Source: Trichosphaerium sp. ATCC 40318
Taxonomy: Eukaryota; Discosea; Flabellinia; Trichosidae
Direction: 5' to 3'
Assembly (NCBI GenBank): GCA_038496445.1
Contig: JALMLS010000448.1
Location: 62,001 to 126,000 of the forward strand
DNA: 64,000 nucleotides
A program made the translations under genes and the position numbers. Shown here piece after piece: positions 12,001 to 23,423 of the stretch; position 1 is the stretch's first letter; each line of letters begins with the position of its first letter. Below the pieces are notes generated by a model that was not told the DNA's origin, searched no databases, and saw only the letters and a program-made list of their open reading frames with translations.

Positions 12001-13246
12001 GTGCTTCAGCTGGTACAGCGGCTTTACTTGCATCAGGTTTATCACCTCCTCCAGCACCTTTAAGATCTCCTTCTCCTTCTGTTTCTGAATCAGAGGAGGA
12101 CTCTCTTAGTCCTTCACAAACTTCTACACCTTGTATGAGTACAGATGAAAGTAGTTCAGAGGACATGACAGAAAGCGAAGTACAGCCGACACTTTAAATA
12201 ACCTTTTCTTTTTCATATAAACACCTGTTGATAATGTTTTAGTCAAGTAGCAGTAGTTTCGAGATGGCTAAGCACAGACCAAGTTTTGCTGTTCCAATGA
12301 GGACAGTCAGTCAACCAATGCAAGTATCTTTTGATGACCTTTTAATGGCAGGCGAAGGTATGCAGAGGCTCTTATTCAAAGGCTACTACAGCGTTTTATT
12401 TTTAAACATTACATAGCCGATACAGCAGATAGGTTGTACTCACTTGTTGACTTTAGATCGAAGTGCTAAATCCGCACCAAAAGCGAAAACATCTCCGCTA
12501 TCACCTACATCTATCAACGAACCACCCCAAGAGAGTAAATCTCAAAGATCAATGTCAAAACCTACAGGCCCCTCAACAACTCATTTAGCACCTCCTCTCC
12601 CAGCTAAAAGACCAGTTTCGATGCCTGTACCTAAAGATGGGGATTCAAACTCTAATTCAGGGTCAGCTGGTTCTTCGCCAAGAGCACAGAGAAAAGGTAA
12701 GAAAAAGAAAGACATTGCGATATCAATCTGAGTAACAAACGACTTTAGGTTCATATAAAACTGGTACAAAGAAAAGTAGAGCTGGAAAACAGATTCAAAA
12801 TTTGCAAGTTGGTATTGATGGTGCTCATTTACTAAGACAAGATAGTTTATCTACTGTTGTAAAGTCAGGTAAGAAGTTTAGGTTTAGTTTTATTCAAAAA
12901 AAAATTATTTAACGAAACACGTGTGATTAGCGAACAACACGTGAAATTTCGCCTTCGAAGTTTTAGTTAAAAAATCTAATGTGCATTTGCTTCTTTAAAT
13001 CATATATGAACAAACATCACGTGTTGTCTACATTTCACACCAAAGACACTTTTTTTCTTTGGTTCTTTTTTTTTTTTGAATGCGCTGACTTTATGGTTTT
13101 TTGTAGCATCTATTGCTAAGAGGTATAAACAAAAAGGTAAAAAATCAAGAGTTAGTATAACAAAGAAAACAAAGGTAGAGAATAATAAGAAATCTACTGC
13201 TTTACCAAAACGTCAAATATCGTCTGTAGTTCCACTGAGAAATTAA
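9025..13246 (+). CDS. Ras-like (degenerate GTPase) - ankyrin repeat - long disordered tail protein
   Basis: The first exons (9025-9058, 9104-9187, 9301-9356, 9403-9433, 9544-9557, 9672-9791, 9878-9950, 10121-10443) encode a full Ras-family fold: switch I YNPTIED, switch II DTAGQDEY and G5 ISAK are all present. The P-loop reads GCGAIGAKT instead of GxxxxGK[ST], and the G4 motif is AKSD instead of NKxD. Both changes touch nucleotide binding, so GTPase activity may be lost or changed (inference). Exon 9544-9557 is only 14 nt. No CaaX box follows. Instead there are ankyrin repeats (about 10380-10780; GLTPLHKAAIQGHHNC, DKHGKTPIERAR) and about 600 residues rich in Ser, Lys and Pro, with basic clusters like KRRKRKHTKRRSRD that could be nuclear signals. 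The stop is at 13244, with AATAAA at 13251. A few tail introns are uncertain. Confidence 0.82.
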
Positions 13247-13824
13247 AACAAATAAATTATAATTTATCCAAACATTTCTAGTATTGTGCTTTGTTATTAC
13301 AAATAACAGATGTTGCTAAATTCAAACACCCGTATTTATTGGCTCAATGCAATTAACGCAAGTGTAAAGGTGGCCGTGGTACCGGTTTAGTAGGCTACAA
13401 AGATTCTTAGCGGGTTAACATATCAAATTTAGTTGATTTCGAATTTCGACTGAAAGTCGATTTGAACTTGTTGTCAATGCAATAATTTTGCCATCCTAAG
13501 CGGTCCATTGGCTTAGAAAATGACACGTAGGCACCACTTAAAAGTTTCCGCTTTCCCGGCGGTGAAGCCTAAAATTGTGCGAATTTCCTGTAGTTGGGAA
13601 ACTTGTAAGTTGACGAGATACAGATTTTGAAATTAGTGATACATTTTCTTCGTGCAAGTACTTTCTTCGGTTGCATGCTTTAAAAAAGAACATACGTAGT
13701 GACAGCACGACATATATAGCAGGACTTTGGGTGGTAAAAACAGTGGAACTTGGCTTGCAAACCAAACTAAATTTAAAACAATTGCAAAGAAGGTCTTTAG
13801 GCCAAAAGTCTTAAAAGCCAAATT
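13247..13824. other. Intergenic spacer
   Basis: Holds the polyadenylation signal of the upstream gene (13251-13256) and the presumed promoter of the next. Small self-complementary stretches are present (for example around 13436-13460). I see no gene. Confidence 0.5.
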
Positions 13825-16800
13825 ATGGCGGATTACGTAGCTCGTGGTAAATACGCGCTAAAGTGGAATGTTACAACCGAAAAGAAAATACTTCTTGGAG
13901 AAAAAGGATTTAAACAAATAGAAGTTGGTAAAGACGGTTTCTTTGCATATCTGTACGTGCTATAATGCGATTTCAGTACATTTTTAGTTTATTTAATGAT
14001 TTAATTAAACAACCCCAAATAAAGCCTAAAAACAATAAATAGGGATAAAGACGGTACAGTAGCGCTATGTAAAGCGAATAAGACCAATGGTGGAGGTTAT
14101 ACAACAAAAATAGCGCTAAAACGAAAAGGAGCCTCTATTATATCCTTTGTCTTCCCTTATCTGTACGTTGGATACAACGACGGAATGTTTAAGGTGCGCG
14201 GAAAATTCGTATCATAAAAAAATCCAACAAAACATGTAAAAGTTCTCTGCCTTGACGCATGCATAACAAGACTTGTACAAGTACCAGAAACTGAATCCAA
14301 TTTGTGGAGAAAATGAACATTATTTTCTGGATTTGTTGCACGAAATTATAAGTTCTTAGAATTGATAAAAATAGTGATCACAACACCCCTTTTTAGTCGA
14401 TATTTATTTTGGTTGGAAAAATAAACTAACAAGACCGAAGGTCGCTCATGCAAGGAAGTTAACAGTTAGTACTGTTTTGGCTGGAATACACAAAGATGTT
14501 GAACTTTCAAAAATAGACAAAAAACAACTTCAAGAAACAAGGGACAGTTGCAGCATCGACGGTGCAGAGTCCGAAAGTGTAATGAGTGAAAGATCAGTAA
14601 GTGGTAGATCTAGAAATGGCAGAGGAACCATAGTTTGCGTAAATCAAGCCATAGACTGTACGCTAAAAAGCTTGTTTTATATTTTTTTTTGGTAACTTTC
14701 TTTTTTTGGATAGTGGGCGTTCGTGGGTTCGTAGTTTGCGACAATAAGTTTTGTGTTATTCTTCGAAGACACGTACGGTTTTAATCAGGTCATGTGCAGT
14801 GTTAACGTTTTATTTAGTTCGTATTATTTCGAATACGTAGATTGGAGATTATTGGAAGCGCCGATACTGGATTCTTGCAAGGTGACTCCACCCTAAAGTG
14901 AGTGTAATGTTACTGATGTTTATTAAGGTTTATCTCCTGAGAGCTGTAAACTTGAGCCATACAGATTATTCTTGAGCGGCAATGATAGATTTCAATGCTG
15001 GAATTTGAGAAAGGTTGGAATTAAAGGTTAAAAAGCCAATCCTAACAGTTCTATTCTTAGAAGTATACCAAAGTTTGCGAAGTTGTACCTAATTTAATGG
15101 GTTCTCAATGGATAGCATTGGGTAGACATGGTTCAAAAGTAGCTGCAACATCTATGAGTAACCTGGAGATATTCGATATTGACACATACAACAAAGAAAC
15201 AGGCGAAGTACGAACATTGGTTTTTTTTTCTCTTGTTTTGACAAGTCAAAAAGGGATACGTGAAACTCGATACAGAGACAACTCTTACAGCTCTACTATT
15301 TGATGATATCGGTCTCTTTACAGCAGATATTAATGGGGCACTACAATACAGGAATTTTTACACAGTAAGTGTCATGTATTAGTCGCAAGCGCTCACACAT
15401 TTTAGGGTGAAATTGTTACTCCAATGGAGAAGTCAAACTTGAACGTGGCTAGTAGAAAGAAAGATAAAAAGAAGAAGAGTGAAGAGATGGTTACATCCTT
15501 GCTTCAATATGACTGGTCTAAGAAAGACCCAATAAAATACATAAGAAGGATATCAAGATCTTTGGCAACTATATCAAAGAGTGTACGTTCCATCGCTTCA
15601 AGAGTGTAAAAGTTTTTTACATTAGTAAAGGGAGCGCTATGGTTTTTCGATGCAAACTATCTTCTCGGATACAGAAATGCTATGGGATTCAACTTGAAAG
15701 GATCTCCAACACCTATTACTGTAATACGCACAAGCAGAGGTTTTGAATTTGTCGCAGGTATGAGAAAACGAGCTCGTTCAAAAAAAAACCCGCGAAGTAG
15801 CACGTGTTTCCTTATCCGTTTTTGTTTCAGTACTACTTCACTCTTTTTTAACAAAATGAAAAGGTGGTGTTAAGAAGACGGATTCAGGGTCAAAGATACT
15901 ATCAATTATACAAACTGAAGCAATTGATAGAAATTATGTCCGTAAATTACCAAGGGTACTTAACGTAGATTTTGTTGTGTTTCGTAATGTTTACAACTCT
16001 TCGCTGGTTTATTCTTCTGTATAGTATGCTTCGTTGACACCTCATCCTGAAGCAATTGCCAACGCTCCTAATACACAAGCTCTTGTATCTCTTTTTGGTA
16101 ACCCGGTTTCCTGGTGGGAGTGGCAAGCACAACAAGTAAGTTAACAAGTTGATTCTGGTAGCTTTGTTTCAAATAACTTATTTGTTTTGTTTAGAGCCCA
16201 TGTACTGCCCTTGTATTTTATAGAGGAGACCGTGACGTTATGGATCAGGTATTTAGAACTGTTCACTTTTTGAAAAACTTCTCGTTGTAGGTCTTTGTTG
16301 TTAACTCTGTTTTCGTTCCGTTAGGTTTGCTTAAACCGTTGGAAGCAAGTTGAAGAAGCAGTGAGTTCTTATGCTAAAGTATTTTCAGTAAGGGGTAGTG
16401 AAATTGCTCCTTATAACAAGGTTTTGCCCATACCAGGTCAAATGATTGTAAGTAACTCCCAAAAGAAGCTCGGCTGACTAGAGAATTAGGAAGGCATGAA
16501 GGAATCCTTTCCTCACCTGGCTCAAGATGATCTTGGTGGAGTATGTGATAAGGTTATAACTAGAAAAGTAGAAGGAGACAACGTAAATAAGAATCAACAA
16601 ATAGATGATAAATAGATTAACTCCTTTTAGGTTGTTTTCACGTGCAAACAAAACGACGAGTGGAAAAACCCGATACCTAATTTTGAAGATGAGAACTTAT
16701 CGCTTGCAAGATATCACCAATGTTACATTTCTGATCACCCGACTGAGGAAAAAAAGTTCTCTCAATACAGTACGTCTTACGTTTTCTTGATCATTGTACT

Positions 16801-17203
16801 AAAGGCTCTTCATAGGTATATTGGTACAACTTCCTAATAGATCTGTTGTTGCGTATTCATCTACAGAACCAAAAGAAAGCAACTACATGGGAGACAAAGA
16901 TAGAGCTGATCCTATGAGCATAGGAGAGATAATAGCCAACCTTAAGGAAAACAATAGTGACGTTTGGAAACTTGATATGAAAGATATGATAAAGGTACTC
17001 ATTTACCAATCCAGAGCGCTTTCTAGTGTGTTTACTTTCTACACAAAGGCTGGGTGACCCGCGTTGTTGGTCGGTTGGGGAAAGGCTCAGCGATCGCTTG
17101 GAAATATCAAGAAGAAATTCAAGATATAAGGAACTTGAGCTTCCTTTTCTTTTTTTTTTTGAATTGGTCACGTGTCCAAGAAAAGGAAGCTTTTAACACG
17201 TAA
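13825..17203 (+). CDS. Probable beta-propeller (WD40-like) protein, uncharacterised
   Basis: A long multi-exon protein starting MADYVARGKY at 13825. Several stretches have the rhythm of propeller blades: DGFFAYL/DKDGTVALCK near the start, GYNDGMFK, LSGNDRFQCWNLRK (about 14960-15014), and a blade-like SNLEIFDIDT (about 15154-15185). A Ser/Arg-rich insert lies at about 14540-14630. A basic linker with a KKDKKKK run (about 15450-15480) separates this from a C-terminal half (15700-17000) that I cannot assign. Introns are typical (GTACGA, GTACGT). The last exon (from about 17026) and the stop at 17201 are the least secure part. Similarity to regulatory or trafficking propeller proteins is a guess from pattern alone. 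It lies in tandem with the genes on both sides. Confidence 0.55.
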
Positions 17204-17880
17204 AAAAAAGACAGCAAAAGGGTTGTTATGTTTGAATATTATTATGAAGTGCAACAGAAAAAGGTATGAAATGATACCATCTGTTGAGGTACTGATTTGG
17301 GGACTATTTAACGACATAATAAATCTTTGACCTGTATACATGTATCAGTTTAGTAGACTTTGTGTAATTCTTTTTCTTATCTTTCGTCACACAACTACGT
17401 TTAGAACAGGGTGAGTTAGAATAGTTAGGTTAGCAAGAAAACAAAGCTGGAGCGCAAGTACGACTCTCCGCTGCTCAACATTTAGATGTGTATTGCTGTT
17501 GATCGATAATAGCCCTTGTTTGTTGCTGTCATACAAGTACTGTGGCGTCAAAGAAATAACTGAATGTTCCACTATGTCCAACAATGGCTATTTTTCTTGT
17601 GCTTCATTGACTTCCGAGTCTCATTCTTTATTGGCTCGGGAAATCACGTGGGATTTACAGCCAACTTCTATTTTTCCTGTCTTTTGTTGAAAAAAAAAAC
17701 ACAGCCAGCTTTCTTTACGTAGTAGTGGTTGAGGGATCATATAAAGGTGTTAATATTTTAAGGCTTGCTAAACGCGGAAGAACGGGGTTTTTCCGTCACG
17801 TGACTTGCCTTTTCTAAGCCGAAAAATAAATAACCAATAAAAAATAAAAAAAAAGGCACAACACAGCTCCTTGCGTGAAA
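17204..17880. other. Intergenic spacer with CACGTG sites
   Basis: A non-coding stretch between two rightward genes. It carries CACGTG at 17645-17650 and 17797-17802, the second only 79 bp before the start codon of the Frizzled-like gene. I see no other feature. Confidence 0.45.
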
Positions 17881-20269
17881 ATGCTTTGTAACGTAGTACT
17901 ACAACTGATACTACTGTACATGTTATTTTTTATACATATAGAAGCACAAGGTTCGTACGCGCTTATTTTAAATAGTTTTTTATGGAATGATTCCTTTAAG
18001 GGCAATGTGTGACGTACTCAAAGGGCGGGTCACCTATTTGTGAAGATTTTGTGGAAGAAGGAGACGGTTTTTTACAACTTTTCGAAACTGTAGAGGAACA
18101 CTACAGTGTGGCTAACGCAGCCGTAAAAGGGTACTTAATTTAGTGATTTATAAACAGAACCCTTGTAGTGGGAACATACACCCAGAGCTAATGATGGTTA
18201 GGATAGCTTCAGCTGTCACTACAGGCGCTTGCAAGAGCGCTTATATGTCTATTTTTTGTCTAGACTTCTTCAGACCTTGTTTTAATATAACAAGTGATAT
18301 AGCAGATTTCGCTGGTACGTCATTGAATTCAATTCGAAAATATGTTACCCAAAACTTTCCGTTTCGCTCGAACAATAAATAAAAACACTCTTTGTGCTAT
18401 GGTCGCCACAAAAAACTGTTTCAAAAAAAAACACGTGTAGCTGCGGATATAAAAACGAACTTTTTTTTTGAACTAATTTTTTGTACTGCAGTAACTCCAA
18501 TATGCAAAAGTGATTGTTTGGACGCCAACAGCGTTTGTTCTGACAACGCAGAAGCGCTAGTAAGGAGACTACTTTAAAAACATTCATGGATAACTTATTT
18601 TCAGATATCCTCTGGTATTTTACCACCGAACTGTACATTTATAGATTCACTGTCGGGGCTTGAAGCATATCCAGAAAATGGATACGATTTTTTGGGTGTT
18701 AATTGCACTCACGTTCCTCCTATTGGCTCAAAAAATTTACAGTATTGTCCTCCGCCACTTGTACCAGATCCAGAATCTTCAGTGTGCCTGTAAGGACATA
18801 AGTAGTTACAAAACGCTTATAACATTGTAGGTTCCCTTGTCTGCCTCCATACTACAGTAAGGAATCACTTCAAGGGTTATGGTACACCAACCTTGCTTTG
18901 AGTTGGTTTACTTTTTTTATCTACGCTCTTTCACTTGCCACGTGGATTATCACGTGGCAGAAGTCAAAAAAAATAGAATTTCCTTATTACCTAAAGTACC
19001 TTTATCTTGCAAGTGCGTACCTGGTCGAAATTATGCAATTTTTCCAGTATGTCTAACTTATTGTATCAGCAACTGTGATTCACTATATTCCGCTTTGCTT
19101 GAGTACTTTCTATGGAGATTATGAGAAATATAATTGCTATTCTTCTACGACGAATAGAAGTCAGAAAAACTCCCCGATAATAGGCATATTCGGTACAAGA
19201 AGGAAGTAATTTAGTGTCACTAACTGAATATTTAGCGTTCATACACTTGTGGTTTAATTTTGCGTCAGACCTTTACATTGTTTGGATGGGATTGGCATTT
19301 ATTTATGTTGCTATTTATCTTAGACCCTTGTACACCATGTGGCACCGCGTATTGGTTCATGGTACTGCGTTGGGCATACCACTTTTCTTTACAATAGTAA
19401 CAGCAAGTTTAAACCGTCTTGGGTTCACACTATTGGCTCCTTAGTAAGTGCCCATTGAATGAATGTAGTATTTTAACTCTTTTTTTTTAGTCCAACTGTG
19501 AATGTTGAATTCAACGATTTTGTGTATACCTACTATGACACGTTGGAATTCTATCCAAAATTTATCACATATTTAGTAGGATGTGTTGTACTCACAGCTC
19601 TAGTATATCTCATAGCCAAGGTATTATAATTATCCTTTTATTCTTAGTAATTGCATACTTGCATCGACTACATCGACTAAAGTCAAAAAACTTCAAATCG
19701 ACAGTCGAAAAAATCAGTTTAAATTTACCCAGTCTAACATATTTCTTTTCCAGCAAATGAAGAGAGCCAATGTATTCAAGAACTCGCGTCAACGTACAAT
19801 ATTCTATAGAACAGTCATAATAACAATAGTTCATGTCATATTTATAACCCCTTACTTCGCAACATACTTTCATGGTAAGCACCCTTTTTCTCTTTTTTTT
19901 TTTGTGTTACGCACTCATTTCTGTTCAGCTAGAGTTCAGGATGAGAACCAAAAGATGGGCTTAGAGAATGCAATAGCTTGTGAAATCAAAGGCGAAGCAA
20001 ACTGTATGGATCGCTTCTTGGTAAGTCCCTAATAGCTTAATATAAGTGTTAACTGATTTTGTTTACATTAGAGTACTATACCATATTGGACAATTGCTGC
20101 TACTTGGATGTGCCTTGCTTTAAATAGACTTGCATTTTATTTCGCTCTTAACCTACACACTGAAACGTGGAGGGTTCTTTATGGCATTGCTGCACCAAAT
20201 AATAGTACAGGAACAGGTACAACTACACCAGATGTTGGAACTATGAAAACAGCTACACCAAGCAGATAG
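17881..20269 (+). CDS. Frizzled/Smoothened-like seven-helix receptor
   Basis: Begins with a signal peptide (MLCNVVLQLILLYMLFF). An extracellular Cys-rich domain follows in exons from about 18020 to 18790, with the Frizzled-type spacing (NPCSGNIHPELM..., FFRPCFNIT, TPICKSDCLDAN). A Pro/Cys linker ending FPCLPPYYS leads into the membrane part (from about 18830). Helices are visible as NLALSWFTFFIYALSLAT, KYLYLASAYLVEIMQFF, LWFNFASDLYIVWMGLAF, HGTALGIPLFFTIVTASL, YLVGCVVLTALVYLIAK, VIITIVHVIFITPYF and a last one near 20090-20150. The short cytoplasmic tail is Thr-rich. The order matches the fsl receptors known from dictyostelids. The ligand is unknown. An intron of about 35 nt (18123-18157) keeps the frame. 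The stop is at 20267-20269, with AATAAA at 20303. Confidence 0.85.
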
Positions 20270-21687
20270 TAACGAAGAAAAGAAAACAATGTAGTTTTAC
20301 TTAATAAAATATAAAATGCCAAAAGCACAAAGTTCGGATTTAACATTAGTACCAACGCAACTACTGGCGCCCTCTCGGAGGACTACTTTAACTGGTTTTA
20401 ATATTCAGAGTCTTTCGATTATAACATCAGCGGATGGGTGTACATAGCCCTTTTGTTTCTCTTGTCTAATATGTGGGTATTTTCCACGTGTTCACCATTT
20501 CAGAATGTTATCTGAATCACCTTCTGAAGTGAATGTACCAACCGCGGTTCGTAGCCATCAAAAACCTGTTACCGGCGCTACTTACCCGCTTTTTGTTGAA
20601 AGCCGTTTCAACCTACAGAATAAAACTATAATTGCCTCTTGGGCCCTTCGAAGCACGCGCAGTATCTTACGATTCTTGAGCTTATCGAACAAGTAATTTT
20701 CAAGTCTTCACTGGCGGTTAAACTAACAAATCCAAGACTCAAGCAGTTTACTGCTGATGTATTCGTTACGGACTTGTTGACCTTTGAGTTTTTTTACTAC
20801 AAAAAAATTATAATTACTGTACCTGCGCATAGCCTACTGTTCGTTTGATAATATTCAAGCGTCTGAAAAATTATTGGGCGCTTTGTAAGTTTGTTTAGCT
20901 GAATTGGTTTTTGTGTGGACGGAATCAGGGCAAAGCCGTTGAAACGCGTTGTTAGGACATGTGTATGAAAAATACAGGCTAGTGTACCGAGCCACGTTTA
21001 GAAAGGCGGTTTTTTTCATAACAAGTGTAAGTGTGATATTTACACGCAGTAGTAGTGCGTTTATAATTTCTTGGCTCTGTTTCGGCAAAACGGAGAAAGT
21101 TGTAGTTTTTTTTTTGTAATTTCGCTCAAAAACCACTTAGTTTTTTTGGTAGTGCGTAGGACGTACAGAAGGAGTTTTAAAACGGACTATCCTAAAAATT
21201 TCTCGCAAATGCGGTACTCGCCGTTGAAAATAGCCGAGCAACGTAATAACGCGCTCGGAGCAAATTTCTAAAGGATTTAGAGCGTCATGGTAGCGAGAAC
21301 AAGGGTAAACGAATTTATTTGAAAACAGACTTAAACGCAGTTATACAGCGAAATTATAGCGCCAAACGAACCTCCAGTGCACAGGCCGGGCGAAGAAAAC
21401 TTCAAAACTGCGCAGGGAGGTCGTTGAACTTAAATTGGTTAGGACTTGTGAATCAGGGCTAAAACTGAGTGATAGCGCGTTCCTGAGCGTAATAAAGCGG
21501 TTTTGCAGTACTACCAGCAAGTTTCATACAAGTTCGTTATTTTTTTTTTCAAAACAAACGGCGAAGTGATAAATCGCTGAAAAAACACTTAGATCGTAGT
21601 TTTTAACGTTTATTTTTTAATTACAACAATAAATAAGTTTAACCGCCTGAATGCGGTTTGAAAATTGTTTTTTTGGTCTACGACGCT
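20270..21687. other. Long intergenic spacer
   Basis: About 1.4 kb between two convergent genes. It holds AATAAA at 20303-20308 for the left gene, and TTTATT around 21609 can serve the right (minus-strand) gene. No open frame has an ATG plus splice support, and there is no tRNA-like or repeat structure. Composition is slightly richer in G+C than the introns. Confidence 0.5.
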
Positions 21688-23423
21688 TTAATGATCAGCA
21701 GCGAACGCAGTTAGGACTTGTTTGAACAATGGAGAGTCCAATGAAAGCGGATAATCAAACATTGTTTGTCCAATACCGCAAGTGAAGCCAAGAACAGGTT
21801 CGTTCTCTACAACAGATAGAGTTTGCTCGCATATCAAGTAAGCTTTTTGCCAAGACTTTATTTTTTCGGATCTGATTGAGAATGTCCATGGACGGTTTCT
21901 TTTACGGTTATCATGTATCTCTACCCATCTATAAAGAATTTATAAGTTTAAGAATTCACGGTAGACAAAGAAAAGTTTTTCAGAGTGCTGTGTTTGCAGT
22001 CTTTGTGCAAAAAAAAAAAAAAAGAAGTTCCTTTTTTGTTCCGGAGATACGCACCTTCTCATGGCTTTGTACCGATGATAATTAGAAACAGAATTCTTCT
22101 CTTTTTCGCTTGTGAACACATGCAAAGCAAACATGAATAAATCGTGGTTCCTGCAAGCAAAGTGTAAGTTGTTGATTTTTTTTTATCCAAAAGTTGTGTT
22201 TTTGTTTTTTTGTGTCCACGTGTGCACACTGAAGAAGAATTGCAAGCCAAAAAAAAACGTACACTACTTTATAAAGGTTCTCCTCTTCTAGAGGTTCTAC
22301 GCCAATATTGTGCTTGATAGCGAGGCTTAATCCGTATAAGATTGGAGCGCCGTTACGCCCGAATAGATTTACGCAATATGGAGTGTAAATGAGCTTAAAT
22401 TTACCAGACTGAACCATTTCATCGTCAACGATGATTTCTGGTAGCGTAGGAGAATTTGCGAGCTCGGAAGCACCAAATTGCGTCCCATGGTTCTGTATTC
22501 TACTAGTGGATGCGTCTTCTAACGACATGTAGTTTTGTTGCATGCAAAACTAAAAGGCTAATTAGCAGGAGGAACTTCCGATTAAAAAAAAATTCACTTC
22601 AACGTTTCTTCAAAAGAAAACGTTTCATGATCACGTGTTTAAGCGTTTGTAAAGGTTAACGTACTTGATCTTGGGTATTAAAAGGCGCAAAGGTATAGTC
22701 CTCATTTATATAGTACTTGTTAGGCTGTTCTATGTCCATACTTGTTGCGTCTTGCGTTTCGGGTTCATATTGGCCTTGATACTGAGGCGCTTCGTAATTG
22801 TAAATGTCATCAGTCATGTCGGTGAATTGAGACTGAGCAAACGGCTGTTGTGGGAATGGAAGACTATAATCTGTCGTGTCAAAGAAACAATCTAGCTCTG
22901 ATGTGTATGATGGAGAAGAGTGTTGTACGCAAAGCATTTTTAAGTTTTTGTTTGAAATTGTTAAGTCCAGATCTTCTCTTTCTTCGTCTTGACTAATAAA
23001 TAATGTAGGAGATGTATTTAAATCTGATTGTATTTGATCAGACGTGCTACGTTCGTTGTAAGTGTATGTGGTATTTATAAAGCGAACGCAAGGCGAAATT
23101 ATTAATTTCCCTCACTGAAAATAATATCGCGATATTCGGGTATAGGACAAAAACGGGGTTTGTATGAGTCCCGGGGAGCATATATAAGCCCTCCGGTAAT
23201 ATTTTTATGGTGCGTTACCGTTTCAAATAAACGAAAAACTTTAAAAAAGCTCTCACGTGTACCTTATATCAAGGAGTTGTACGTCTATTGTATCCCAAAA
23301 GTCTTCCCCAAAATCATCCTCTTTTTTGGCACGCATTTTTTTGACATTCTTGACATTCTCCTCGTTATGTTTGAAGATGCCTCCTGCGGAGCTCCATCGT
23401 TCGAACATATACTGTAGACTCAT
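21688..23423 (-). CDS. Uncharacterised protein with acidic Gln-rich N-terminal half
   Basis: Exons run right to left: 23263-23423 (start MSLQYMFERW), about 23052-22672, about 22560-22280, about 22155-22080, about 22010-21970 and about 21900-21688. Acceptors were chosen so that the frame stays open. The N-terminal half is acidic with Gln, Tyr and Asp runs, like a transcription activator (inference). The C-terminal half is ordered-looking, with YCVNLFGRNGAPILYGL, a basic patch NRKRNRPWTF and ENEPVLGFTCGIG near the end. I do not recognise a family. The next two minus-strand genes to the right are also unknown and no clear paralogy is seen. The second exon could instead begin at an internal ATG (22937). 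Confidence 0.55.
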
